Source of the DNA: Sanguibacter inulinus
GTDB taxonomy: Bacteria > Actinomycetota > Actinomycetes > Actinomycetales > Cellulomonadaceae
Length of the DNA stretch: 64,000 nt
Reading direction: 5' to 3'
Assembly: GCF_013415325.1 (NCBI RefSeq)
Contig: NZ_JACBYE010000010.1
Span: 1-64,000, forward strand
The position numbers and the translations under genes were made by a program. Below, one piece after another: positions 20,075 through 32,102 of this stretch (the stretch's first letter is position 1; each line of letters starts with the position of its first letter). The notes below the pieces were generated by a model. That model had not been told where the DNA came from, searched no databases, and saw only the letters and a list, made by a program, of their open reading frames with translations.

Positions 20075-21220
20075 TCAGCTCTGGCCCTTCCTGCGACGCA
20101 CGGCGAGCGTGGTGATGCCGAGGACCACCAGCACCCCGGCCGCGAGCAGCAGCGGGGTCGAGCCCGCGCCCGTCGCAGAGAGGTCTTCGTCGCGGTAGCG
20201 GTCCGAGACCGCGGGCGAGGTGCGTCGGGCTCCGGCGGGGGTGCTCGGTCCCTGACCTGAGCCCGGGGGGACGCCAGCACCCGGGGTCGGGCCCGTCGGC
20301 GGCGCAGGGGTCACAGGTGCGGGCGTGTCCGAGGGGACGACCGTCGGGACAGGTGTCACGGTCGGGGTGTCGGTCGGTGCCGGGGTGTCGGTGGGAGACG
20401 GCGTCTCGGTCGGCGTCTCTGTGGGCGTCTCGGTGGGGGTGTCGGTCGGCGTGGGGACGTCGCACACAGGTGCGGTGATCGTGTTGTTGATGAGCGTGAC
20501 CGCGCCGGTCTGCGCGAGTGCCCGACCCTCGAGCGTGGCGCCAGAGTCCATGCTGATCGACGTCGACGCCATGACGGTGCCGACGAAGTCGGTGCCCGTG
20601 CCGATCACGGCGCTCTCGGCGATCTGCCAGTACACGTTGCACGAGGCGGCGTCACCGAGGAAGGCAACCTCGCTGTCCGTCGCCGTCGTCAGGCCCGAGG
20701 TCAGCTGGAAGATGAACACGGCTGCGGGGTCACCGAGGGTGTCGAGGGTCAGCGTCCCCGTGAGCTGCGCGGCCGGGAGCCTGTAGGTGCCGGGGGTGAG
20801 GGTCTGCCCACCGAGCTCGGCGGGGAGGTTGATGAAGGGCGTGCGGCCCGCGGCGTCGCCGTAGGCGGCGGTCAGGTCTGACTTGGCCTGGAGAGCCACA
20901 GCGTCTCCGAGGTGCACCTCGCCGCCGACGATCCCAGGCGGGAAGCCGGGTGCAGTCGTCCCCGGGTGGACGCCCAGGCTCTGGCCCAGGACCGACGGAC
21001 CGGTGTTGGTGACGGTCTCTGCGCCGAGCACAGAGAAGCTCCCGGTGGTGCCGAGCGAGACCGGCGGGTCGGCGGCCTCGGCCGGCAGCTGGTCGAGCAC
21101 GACGAGGGTCGAGCCGAGGGCCAGCACCGCGACCACGGAGACGGCGAGGACCGGCCGGGCCCCCGTGCCGAGGGCGCGCGGGGATCGGGACGTGCGGTCT
21201 CTACGGGCTGCAGCCGTCAT
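20075..21220 (-). CDS. DUF3494 (ice-binding-like) cell-surface protein with sortase-type anchor
   Basis: 381 residues. An N-terminal signal peptide (hydrophobic VLAVSVVAVLALGSTLVVL) precedes a DUF3494 domain (about 52-245) with hallmark phrases TGSFSVLGAETVTNTG, GTDFVGTVMA and SGATLEGRALAQTGAVTL. A (T-P-T/S-D/E)n stalk follows at about 250-300. The tail is DLSATGAG, a hydrophobic helix and RRRKGQS, an LAxTG-like sorting signal of the class E type. DUF3494 is known in ice-binding proteins and in adhesins. ATG 21220 has AGAGG 7 nt upstream; an in-frame ATG at 21235 lacks it. Converges on the kinase operon. Confidence 0.85.
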   Translation of the reverse strand: MTAAARRDRTSRSPRALGTGARPVLAVSVVAVLALGSTLVVLDQLPAEAADPPVSLGTTGSFSVLGAETVTNTGPSVLGQSLGVHPGTTAPGFPPGIVGGEVHLGDAVALQAKSDLTAAYGDAAGRTPFINLPAELGGQTLTPGTYRLPAAQLTGTLTLDTLGDPAAVFIFQLTSGLTTATDSEVAFLGDAASCNVYWQIAESAVIGTGTDFVGTVMASTSISMDSGATLEGRALAQTGAVTLINNTITAPVCDVPTPTDTPTETPTETPTETPSPTDTPAPTDTPTVTPVPTVVPSDTPAPVTPAPPTGPTPGAGVPPGSGQGPSTPAGARRTSPAVSDRYRDEDLSATGAGSTPLLLAAGVLVVLGITTLAVRRRKGQS

Positions 21221-21393
21221 GGGGTGTCCTCTCATAGGGCACCCCCGGAGGCAGACGCCACGAAGGCCGGCCAGCTCGAGAAAGCACCGGCAGCACGGTG
21301 GCCACCTGCCCTGAGTAGAGCACCCATCGGGGCGTCACGCGCGGTCAGGGGCGACGCCGCAGGTCACAGCCTCGGCCGCCGCAGCGGCATGCG

Positions 21394-21813
21394 TCAGATC
21401 CGCCAGGCGGCCGCACGACGCCGCGAGCGGACGGCGATGCCGATGACCAGCCCGACGAAGGTCAGCACGAGGGCGATCCCCGCTGTCAGGCGCACCCACG
21501 GCGGCAGCCCCCACAGGGTGGCCGTCTCGTCGAGGAGACCGAAGACACCGCTGATGATGAGGAAGGCCCCGCAGAAGCCGAGCGCTGCCGCGGCGACCGC
21601 GAACCACACGACCTCTCGCTCCCGCGAGCGCGGGGCGAACTGGTCGGCGTACCGGGAGACCGGGCCGAAGGCCTCGACAGGGTCCTCGCCCGACTCTGCG
21701 AGGTGGCTCTGGACCTCCCGCACGATCTGCCGGGCGGCCTCGGCGGGCACGTCGCGGACGTCGAGCGCCTCGGCGAGGTCGGAGGCGTACTGCTCGTGCG
21801 TGCTCTTGCTCAT
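21394..21813 (-). CDS. HAAS domain (DUF1700-like) membrane protein
   Basis: 139 residues. The N-terminal helical HAAS-type domain (about 1-55, containing EVQSHLAESGEDPVEAFG) is followed by two transmembrane helices (about 65-90 and 100-122) and a basic tail. Such proteins are typically encoded directly after a PadR regulator, as here; the ATG overlaps the PadR stop (ATGA). Function is probably as a membrane partner under PadR control. No transporter gene follows. Confidence 0.8.
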   Translation of the reverse strand: MSKSTHEQYASDLAEALDVRDVPAEAARQIVREVQSHLAESGEDPVEAFGPVSRYADQFAPRSREREVVWFAVAAAALGFCGAFLIISGVFGLLDETATLWGLPPWVRLTAGIALVLTFVGLVIGIAVRSRRRAAAWRI

Positions 21814-22154
21814 GACGTGCCCTTCGTCCCGGTGATGATCGCTGTGCTGACCTGCGTGAAGGCGACCCAGTCGGCCCTGTACGCCTCGAGGCGCTCGCGG
21901 CCGGCCGAGGTGATCGAGTAGTACTTGCGCCCCGGTCCGCTGTCGCCCTCGCGCCAGGTGGCGACGACGTCGCCGTCCTGCTCGAGCCGGGCGAGCAGCG
22001 GGTAGAGGGTGCCGCCCTTGACGACACCCATCCCGCCGTCCGCGAGGCGCTGGGCGACGAGGTACCCGTAGGTCTCGCCCTCGCTCACGAGCGACAGGAC
22101 GGCGCCGACGAGCGCGCTCCGCAGCCACTCGGCAGGCCATCGTGGTGTCTCCAT
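21810..22154 (-). CDS. PadR-family transcriptional regulator
   Basis: 114 residues. A winged helix-turn-helix carries the PadR signatures ALVGAVLSLVSEGETYGY, VKGGTLYPLLARLEQDG and GPGRKYYSIT. ATG 22154 is the first standard start that begins with PadR-like sequence. No good Shine-Dalgarno sequence is visible, so the mRNA may be leaderless or have a very short leader. The 175-bp gap to the divergent tetR contains repeated GATAGATC/CTAGATC/CATCTACC elements between 22155 and 22215 that could be operator half-sites for autoregulation. Confidence 0.85.
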   Translation of the reverse strand: METPRWPAEWLRSALVGAVLSLVSEGETYGYLVAQRLADGGMGVVKGGTLYPLLARLEQDGDVVATWREGDSGPGRKYYSITSAGRERLEAYRADWVAFTQVSTAIITGTKGTS

Positions 22155-22315
22155 GAGGTAGATGGTGGCACGATCTAGATGGGGACGCAACCTACATGGC
22201 CGTCCGATCTATCGGGTCAGGGGACCTGTGCGGGGTCCCGCCGGTGGGTGCAGGCTGGGCTCTGGTCGGTGGGTGAGAGCCTGCAGGGGTGTCGTCGTCG
22301 GGCTCGGCGGTCGTC

Positions 22316-22321
22316 TAGTCT
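22316..22321 (+). promoter_or_regulatory. -10 box for leaderless tetR mRNA
   Basis: TAGTCT, 8 nt before ATG 22330; no Shine-Dalgarno sequence in between. Same geometry as nine other genes in the window. Confidence 0.5.
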
Positions 22322-22329
22322 TCGCTGGT

Positions 22330-23013
22330 ATGGCATCAGAGCAGAGTCAGCCGGAGGCCCGTGACGTGCAGGACCAGGCTGCAGGGGACGTAGCCGCAGG
22401 TGAGCAGCCCGTGGGGGTCCAGAAGGCGCGGAGCCTGCGCCGGCGCAAGGAGATCGTCGAGGCGGCGATGACCACCTTCGCGAACCGAGGCTTCTACAAC
22501 TCCTCCCTGGCCGAGATCGCGGACGAGGTCGGGATCTCGGCCGCCGGGATCCTGCACCACTTCAAGACGAAGGACCAGCTCCTCACCGAGGTGCTGCGCA
22601 CCCGCGACATGGTCGACATCGAAGAGGCCGCCCACGGGCGCGAGCTCGTCGGGCTGGAGTTTCTGAGGCACCTCGTGGACACCGCGGCGCTCAACAGCAC
22701 CCGGCCGGGCATCACGCAGCTCTACGCGGTGATGTCGGCCGAGTCGGTCACCACGGACCACCCCGCGCAGGAGTGGTTCCGCGGCAGGTACGTGGGGCTG
22801 CGGGAGATGGTCCAGAAGGCGCTCTCCCAGGCGCGGGACATCGGGGAGCTGCGCGACGACGCCGACGTCGCCGAGACGGCGATCGCGATCATCGCCGTGA
22901 TGGACGGCCTCCAGGTCCAGTGGCTGCTGGACCCGGAGACCGTCGACATGGCCGCTGTCACGCACCGTACGATCGACGCACTCGTCGCCTCGCTCGCCCC
23001 CGAGGAGGACTGA
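22330..23013 (+). CDS. TetR/AcrR-family transcriptional regulator
   Basis: 227 residues. A disordered N-terminus (about 1-38) precedes a TetR HTH at about 40-90: EIVEAAMTTFANRGFY, SLAEIADEVGISAAGILHHF, KTKDQLL. The ligand domain resembles the TetR_C group. It runs tail-to-tail with the Lpl-type sugar ABC operon (9-bp gap). A near-palindrome at 26794-26809, at the far end of that operon, is the best candidate target. The ligand is unknown. Confidence 0.88.
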   Translation: MASEQSQPEARDVQDQAAGDVAAGEQPVGVQKARSLRRRKEIVEAAMTTFANRGFYNSSLAEIADEVGISAAGILHHFKTKDQLLTEVLRTRDMVDIEEAAHGRELVGLEFLRHLVDTAALNSTRPGITQLYAVMSAESVTTDHPAQEWFRGRYVGLREMVQKALSQARDIGELRDDADVAETAIAIIAVMDGLQVQWLLDPETVDMAAVTHRTIDALVASLAPEED

Positions 23014-23022
23014 GCAGGGCGG

Positions 23023-23964
23023 TCAGCCCTTGATCGCCCCCGTGAGCACACCCTTGGTGAAGTAGCGCTGCGCGAAGGGGTAGAGCAGGAGGATCGGGAT
23101 GGTCGCCACGACGATCACGGCCATCTGGAGCGTCTGCCCGGGCGGTGGCGGCTGGTCCGGCGCCTGGATCGAGGTGAGTGCCGAGCCCTGGACCACGTAC
23201 TGGTTGAGGACCACCTGGATGGGCCACTTCGACGTGTCGTTGAGGTAGATCATCGCGTTGAAGAACGAGTTCCAGTACCCGACCGCGTAGAACAGCGCGA
23301 TGACGGCGAGCACGGCCTTCGACAACGGGATGACGATCCGGGTGAAGATGCGCCAGTCGCTCGCCCCGTCGAGACGCGCGGACTCGAAGAGCTCGCTCGG
23401 GAGCCCCATGAAGAAGTTGCGCACCACGACCATGTTGAAGGCCGAGATGAGCCCGGGGACGATGAGCGACCAGTACGAGTCGAGCAGCCCGAGGGACCTC
23501 ACCAGCAGGTAGTTGGGGATGATCCCCGCGCCGAAGAGCATCGTGCACAGCACGAGGACGAGGATCGTCTTGGCCCCGGGCACGTCCCGGGTCCGCATGA
23601 GCCCGTAGGCCAGGGTCGTGGTGAAGATCATCGACAGGGTGGTGCCGACGGTCGTGATGCCGATGGACACGAGCATCGCGCGGGTGACCACGTCTCCGCC
23701 GAGGATCGACCTGTACGCGTCGAGGGAGAAGGCGGTCGGGAAGAACCCGCCCGACGCGGCGGCCTCGCGCGAGGCGAAGCTCATCGCGATGACGTAGACG
23801 AAGGGGTAGAGCATCACGAGCACGATGAGCGCGATGGTGATCGCCTTGAGGGCCTGGACCCCGGGGGACGGTGTCCCCATCCACACGGGTCGCTTGCCGG
23901 ATGGCCTGTAGACCGGGACCGCGCGGTCGAGCAGGGGCGCTGGCGCCTGCGGTGCTGCTGTCAT
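23023..23964 (-). CDS. lplC: Sugar ABC transporter permease (LplC/YtcP type)
   Basis: 313 residues, six predicted transmembrane helices. The EAA loop that contacts the ATPase reads FESARLDGASDWRIFTRIVIPLSKA. Close in type to CUT1-family LplC permeases. Its ATG overlaps the preceding permease stop (TGATG). No ATPase gene is present, so the transporter presumably uses a shared MsmK-like ATPase encoded elsewhere, as is common for this family. Confidence 0.9.
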   Translation of the reverse strand: MTAAPQAPAPLLDRAVPVYRPSGKRPVWMGTPSPGVQALKAITIALIVLVMLYPFVYVIAMSFASREAAASGGFFPTAFSLDAYRSILGGDVVTRAMLVSIGITTVGTTLSMIFTTTLAYGLMRTRDVPGAKTILVLVLCTMLFGAGIIPNYLLVRSLGLLDSYWSLIVPGLISAFNMVVVRNFFMGLPSELFESARLDGASDWRIFTRIVIPLSKAVLAVIALFYAVGYWNSFFNAMIYLNDTSKWPIQVVLNQYVVQGSALTSIQAPDQPPPPGQTLQMAVIVVATIPILLLYPFAQRYFTKGVLTGAIKG

Positions 23965-25013
23965 CAGAACAACCCTCCGGTCCCGAGCCTCTTGGCGAAC
24001 TTGTTGGCGGCCAGCACGAGGACCGTGCCGATGACGCCCTTGAACAGCCCGGCTGCCGTCGACAGGCCCCAGTCGCCGCCGGCGATGCCGCGGTAGTAGA
24101 CGAAGGTGTCGAGCACCTCGGCGGCGTCTGCGCCGACCGCGGGCTGCTGGAGCAGCAGCTGTTCGAAACCGACGGTCAGCACGTTGCCGATGGTGAGGAT
24201 GAGCAGCAGCGTGATGACGGGGACCAGGCCGGGGAGCGTGATGTGCCACGTCCTGCGGGCAGCCCCGGCACCGTCCACGGCCGCCGCCTCGTAGAGCTCG
24301 TTGGGGATGCCGCTGATCGCAGCGAAGAAGATGATCGTGCCCCAACCGATGTCCTTCCAGATCACCTGCGAGACGACGAGCGCCTTGAAGGTGTCCGGGT
24401 CGGACATGATGTTGACGTTGTCGAGCCCGATGGCCGAGAAGAGCTCGGCTGCTGGTCCGGCCCCGCCGAACACCTGCTGCCAGATCGAGATGACGATCAC
24501 CCACGAGATGAAGTGGGGCAGGTAGACGATCGACTGGACCACGCGCTTGGTGCGCTCGGAGATGAGCGAGTTGAGCAGCAGGGCCAGCAAGATCGGCGCC
24601 GGGAAGGCGAAGACGATCTGCAGGGACGAGATGAGCAGGGTGTTCTTGAGCGCCCCGAGGAACTGCGGGTCCGAGAACATCGCCGTGAAGTTGTCGAAGC
24701 CCACCCACTCCGAGCCGCCGATGCCCCAGTAGGGCGAGTAGTCCTGGAAGGCGACCACGTTGCCGAGCAGCGGCACGTAGGCGAACACCAGGAAGAACAG
24801 CATCCCGGGGACGATGAAGGCGTAGGTCCAGCGCTCCCGCTTCATGCGGGTCCACACCGACGCCTGCTCGCGCAGGACGTGCTCGAGCCGAGGGTCGTCG
24901 CGCCGACGGCGACGGCGTCCCGGCCTGATGGCCCTGCCGCGCCCGGCCGGTGCGTCGCTCGCCGCCGGGGAGGTGCCGGCCTGTGCCGGCACCCCGTCCT
25001 TGGTCACGGACAT
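23964..25013 (-). CDS. lplB: Sugar ABC transporter permease (LplB type)
   Basis: 349 residues. An Arg-rich cytoplasmic N-terminus (about 25-60) precedes six transmembrane helices. The EAA loop is NELYEAAAVDGAGAARRTWH. Partner of the next permease. It begins 6 nt after the binding-protein stop, so binding protein, LplB and LplC form a three-gene importer operon. The substrate is probably an oligosaccharide or uronate-containing sugar by family analogy; the window does not identify it. Confidence 0.9.
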   Translation of the reverse strand: MSVTKDGVPAQAGTSPAASDAPAGRGRAIRPGRRRRRRDDPRLEHVLREQASVWTRMKRERWTYAFIVPGMLFFLVFAYVPLLGNVVAFQDYSPYWGIGGSEWVGFDNFTAMFSDPQFLGALKNTLLISSLQIVFAFPAPILLALLLNSLISERTKRVVQSIVYLPHFISWVIVISIWQQVFGGAGPAAELFSAIGLDNVNIMSDPDTFKALVVSQVIWKDIGWGTIIFFAAISGIPNELYEAAAVDGAGAARRTWHITLPGLVPVITLLLILTIGNVLTVGFEQLLLQQPAVGADAAEVLDTFVYYRGIAGGDWGLSTAAGLFKGVIGTVLVLAANKFAKRLGTGGLF

Positions 25014-25019
25014 CGGCGG

Positions 25020-26726
25020 TCAGACCTGCTCGGCGAGAGCGGTCTCGTAGGCCTTGCGGACCGTGTCGCCGCCGGCCTTGCGCCAGGCGTCGCGGTACTC
25101 GTCGAGCTGGTCGAGCGACATGCGACCCGAGACGATCCCGTTGCGGTAGTCGGTGTCGACAGCGGCGAGCTTCGAGCCCTCGCTGACGTTCGGCTCGTTG
25201 TAGAGCCCGACGACGGGGCTGGGGACCGTCGCCGCGATGAGCGGCTCGAGGGTCTGCTGGAAGTTCTCGACGAACTCGACCGAGGTCGGGGCCACCACGA
25301 AGGACGGCGACTTGAAGGCGCCGAGCCACTGGAGCGCGGCGCGGTCGTTGTTCGCGGTCTCGTCGTTCAGGTCTTCGATCACACCACCCTCGCCGAGCGT
25401 GTAGTTGTAGCCCTCGGCGCCGGTGTGGATGAACAGCGCCTCGGTGCTGCCGTCAGGTGCGCGCCAGTAGTTGACGACGTCGAGGAGCTCGGCCAGGCGC
25501 TCAGGGTCTTCGGCGGCCTTCGCCGAGATCGAGACCATGCCCCAGTAGCCGTCGTTGCGCTGCACGACGATCTCGCCTCCGTCGACGGCAGGCGGGACGA
25601 ACATCCGAGGGTCGGCGCCCTCGGTGATGTCCACGGTGTCGCGCAGGATGTTCGCGCCGAAGTAGCCGTTGAAGGAGTCGACGGTGATCGCGAGCTGGCC
25701 GTTGGTGAACATCTCGGCGGCCTTGTTGCCCTGGGTCCCGAGGGCGAGCGCGTCCGGGTGGTAGACCCCGGCCTTCCAGAGCTGGGTGTGGAACTCCAGG
25801 ACGTCGGCGTAGGCGTCGGTCTCGATGACGTTGACGAGCTTGCCCGAGTCGTCGAGCTGCCACGTGGTGCCGGCCCGGAACATCCACTCCACGACGGCCT
25901 GGAGCTTGCCGTCGAAGGCGCCGATGCCCCAGTGCTGCTTGCCGTTGACCGACTTGAGGGCGGCGACAGCCGTCATCATCTCGAGGAAGCCTGCGGCGTC
26001 GGCGGGCATCTCCTCGTAGCCGGCGGCCTGCATGAGGTCCCACCGGATGGCCGGGAAGTTGGTGAGGTACGGGTCTTCGTTCGGGATGCCGAAGAGGTGC
26101 CCGTTCTTGGCGGAGGCCTTCCAGGCGTTCGACCCGACGTTGGCGAGGTTGGGCCAGCGCAGGATCTCGTCGCCCGCGAGCACCTCGGAGAGGTCGGCGA
26201 ACACCCCGTCGTTGATGGCCTTCGCGGCGACGGCGTTGGTGTCCTGGACGAACAGCAGGTCCGGGACGTTGCCCGAGGCGATGGTCGTGGCCATCTTCTC
26301 GTTGTAGGTGTCGAAGGCGACGAGGGTCGGCTCGAAGGTGCCGCCGAGCCGCTCGTTCAGCCCGGCCCAGTACTCGTTGGCCGGGGCCTTCTGGGGAGGA
26401 GCGCCCCAGAGCACCTGGAAGGTCGTGACCTTGCCGCCGGACAGCGGGGCCTTGGTCACCGAGTCGTAGTACTCCTGGATCGGCTGGGTGTAGATGGTCG
26501 GCATGCCCTCGACAGCACTGACGATCCCGCCGGGGACCTCCCTCGGCGCGACGTAGGTGGGCAGCGCGAGGGCGACGGCCTCGCGGGGGTTCGGGCGGGC
26601 GCCCCCGCCCCCGCCGCCCGAGCAGGAGGCGAGCGTCACGGACAGCGCCGCGATGCCGGTGAGGCTGAGGAAGGTGCGCCGGCTGAGCTGTGCATCGAGT
26701 CGGGGACCGAGAGGTGCCGAGGACAT
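25020..26726 (-). CDS. lplA: Extracellular sugar-binding lipoprotein (LplA type)
   Basis: 568 residues, matching the long LplA group of CUT1 binding proteins. A Tat-like SRRTFL and the lipobox LASC are followed by a Gly-rich spacer, so it is a lipid-anchored surface receptor. ATG 26726 is well supported by AAAGGAG 6 nt upstream. First gene of the importer operon; its promoter region (26727-26820) contains the candidate TetR operator. Substrate unknown. Confidence 0.9.
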   Translation of the reverse strand: MSSAPLGPRLDAQLSRRTFLSLTGIAALSVTLASCSGGGGGGARPNPREAVALALPTYVAPREVPGGIVSAVEGMPTIYTQPIQEYYDSVTKAPLSGGKVTTFQVLWGAPPQKAPANEYWAGLNERLGGTFEPTLVAFDTYNEKMATTIASGNVPDLLFVQDTNAVAAKAINDGVFADLSEVLAGDEILRWPNLANVGSNAWKASAKNGHLFGIPNEDPYLTNFPAIRWDLMQAAGYEEMPADAAGFLEMMTAVAALKSVNGKQHWGIGAFDGKLQAVVEWMFRAGTTWQLDDSGKLVNVIETDAYADVLEFHTQLWKAGVYHPDALALGTQGNKAAEMFTNGQLAITVDSFNGYFGANILRDTVDITEGADPRMFVPPAVDGGEIVVQRNDGYWGMVSISAKAAEDPERLAELLDVVNYWRAPDGSTEALFIHTGAEGYNYTLGEGGVIEDLNDETANNDRAALQWLGAFKSPSFVVAPTSVEFVENFQQTLEPLIAATVPSPVVGLYNEPNVSEGSKLAAVDTDYRNGIVSGRMSLDQLDEYRDAWRKAGGDTVRKAYETALAEQV

Positions 26727-26793
26727 CCGCTTCTCCTTTGAAGGTGGTGATGCTCAATCAGCCACGACGGTAGCGCCAGCCCCGTAGAATGTC

Positions 26794-26809
26794 TAACGAA
26801 CGTTCAGTA
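26794..26809. promoter_or_regulatory. Candidate TetR-type operator between lplA and MFS gene
   Basis: TAACGAAC-GTTCAGTA, an interrupted palindrome with the perfect core GAACGTTC (26798-26805) and 6 of 8 positions matching per arm. It overlaps a TAAGTT -10-like box (26808-26813) for the rightward MFS gene and lies next to a TTAGAC -35-like box for leftward lplA. Assignment to the TetR at 22330 is inferred from proximity. Confidence 0.5.
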
Positions 26810-26894
26810 AGTTGGCGTGACCTGCGAGGACATCCCTCCACCTAGACTTCGTGCCTACCACTCATCAGTCCTGCTCGAGAGGCAGCCCCCAGCC

Positions 26895-30630
<3,736 letters not shown>

Positions 30631-30637
30631 GTGGACG

Positions 30638-30643
30638 ACGCTA
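30638..30643 (-). promoter_or_regulatory. -10 box for leaderless serine recombinase mRNA
   Basis: TAGCGT on the minus strand, 7 nt before ATG 30630. No Shine-Dalgarno sequence between box and start. Confidence 0.45.
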
Positions 30644-30845
30644 TCCGCGGGTGCGGCGTCCGGGGTCCTGGGCCGATGGGGACTGGTCCCCTGGGGCGGC
30701 GGCAGCCGGGGCCGTGGTGTCTCACTGAGGGTCCCCCGTGCGAACTGTCGAGATCTCCCGTCAGGCGCACCAGCGCAGCGTTCCCGAGCCGTCGAGGGTG
30801 CGGTGCGGTCTGGACGACCTGGCCTGCCCGGGCGAGCGTGAAGAC

Positions 30846-31205
30846 ATGAACACGAACAGGACGTCACTGAAGCGAATCATCGGCGCAGCCGGCGCGACGG
30901 CTGCACTCCTCCTGGCGGTCCCCGCCACTGCGCAGGCCGCAGACACGATCGACTACACGCTCACCCGGGCGGAGGTCGCCCAGCAGGCCGCGGACGCACA
31001 GTCGCAGACCGACCTCATCTGCGGTGCGCTGCCGTGGCCGATCAGCTGGGCGTGCTCGCAGAACCAGGCCAACGGCGGCATGCGAGACGCACTGCAGGAC
31101 GCCTACGTCGCCGGGTGCGGGCTGCGCGTGCAGGTCACCCCGACAGGCTCGGGCGCGTCGTACGACAAGGCGACCTACCAGTACACCAAGGTCAACTGCC
31201 GCTGA
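30846..31205 (+). CDS. Small secreted four-cysteine protein
   Basis: 119 residues. The Sec signal peptide has a basic start, hydrophobic TAALLLAVPA and cleavage around AQAA. The mature part of about 85 residues has four Cys (LICGAL, SWACSQ, AGCGLR and VNC at the terminus), enough for two disulfides. I do not recognise the family. A strong hairpin terminator follows at 31268-31313, so it is probably monocistronic. The Shine-Dalgarno sequence is weak (GGGCGAG), and the ATG is the only start giving a signal peptide. Confidence 0.75.
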   Translation: MNTNRTSLKRIIGAAGATAALLLAVPATAQAADTIDYTLTRAEVAQQAADAQSQTDLICGALPWPISWACSQNQANGGMRDALQDAYVAGCGLRVQVTPTGSGASYDKATYQYTKVNCR

Positions 31206-31267
31206 CCCAGCCCGAGAGCCCGCGCGGCACCGCAGCCGCGCACCGACCCAGACCGCACCAGACTGCA

Positions 31268-31313
31268 CGACGAGGCCGGCGGGGGACGAGACAGTCTCCC
31301 GCCGGTCTCGTCG
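31268..31313 (+). terminator. Hairpin terminator after secreted protein gene
   Basis: 20-nt arms (31268-31287 and 31294-31313) pair at 18 of 20 positions around a 6-nt loop (GAGACA). There is no U tract, as is common in high-GC actinobacteria. It could also stop leftward readthrough, but GrpB transcription ends further right. Confidence 0.75.
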
Positions 31314-31477
31314 TGTACGGCTGCGCTGACCGTCGCGAGCCCCTCGGGCCGCGCTTCGTCTGGGCGTCGGTGACTGCCTGCTGGCCGGGCGCTAACCGCA
31401 GGCCGGGCGCTGCCCGCGTGATGGGAGCTCTCCGCAGTTCGCGCGCTGTCCGCATGCTGCGCTGGCCCGGGTTTGCG

Positions 31478-32041
31478 CTATCCGCGCGCGGCGCGGGCCC
31501 GGTCCTTGATCGCGACGATGACATCGGTCTTGGCGTCGGCGTAGGAGTTCATGTCGTCCCACCGGGTGCTCATGAGGGACCGCTTGGTGCTCTCGTAGAG
31601 CTCACGGTCGGCGGCGTCGGCGCGCAGGTGGTCGCGGAGCAGCAGGTACTCGTGGACCGCGGGATCGTCCTTCTCGAAGACGTGCACGTGGACGTCGCGC
31701 CCCGTGGTGCGGACCAGACGGTGCCGTGGCTCACGGACCCGCAGCACGTACCCGGCCGCGAGCAGCCCGTCGAGATAGTCCTCTTCTGCGGTGATGTCGT
31801 CGACGCCGACCACGATGTCGATGATCGGCTTCGCTGCGAGCCCGGGCACCGAGGTCGACCCGATGTGCTCGACGAGCACCTCAGTCCCGGAGAGCGCCTC
31901 GCGGATCCGCTGCTCGTGGTCGCGATAGAGGGCGGGCCAGGTCTCGTCGTAGTCGTGCAGCGTGATGGTGAGCGGCTCGACACCGCCGATGAGGTCGAGC
32001 GTGGTCACGTCAGGACGGCGCGGTGTGGGGTTCTGAGTCAC
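31478..32041 (-). CDS. GrpB/UPF0157 family nucleotidyltransferase-like protein
   Basis: 187 residues. The GrpB signature EHIGSTSVPGLAAKPIIDIVV is intact; it carries the GS and DxD-like elements of the nucleotidyltransferase fold. The biochemical role of the family is not settled. GTG start. It lies 61 bp downstream of the Gfo/Idh gene on the same strand and may be the last gene of the lacI-oxidoreductase transcript. Confidence 0.85.
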   Translation of the reverse strand: MTQNPTPRRPDVTTLDLIGGVEPLTITLHDYDETWPALYRDHEQRIREALSGTEVLVEHIGSTSVPGLAAKPIIDIVVGVDDITAEEDYLDGLLAAGYVLRVREPRHRLVRTTGRDVHVHVFEKDDPAVHEYLLLRDHLRADAADRELYESTKRSLMSTRWDDMNSYADAKTDVIVAIKDRARAARG

Positions 32042-32102
32042 GAGTCCATCGTCGCACCGCCCCGCGCCACGCGACCGGGCGAACCAGGGGCCGGCAGAGA
32101 GG

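Noticed and set aside
23871-26741. 956-codon plus-strand frame over the Lpl transporter genes
   Set aside because: No domain-like sequence; it is antisense to three clear ABC transporter genes and arises from high GC at third positions.
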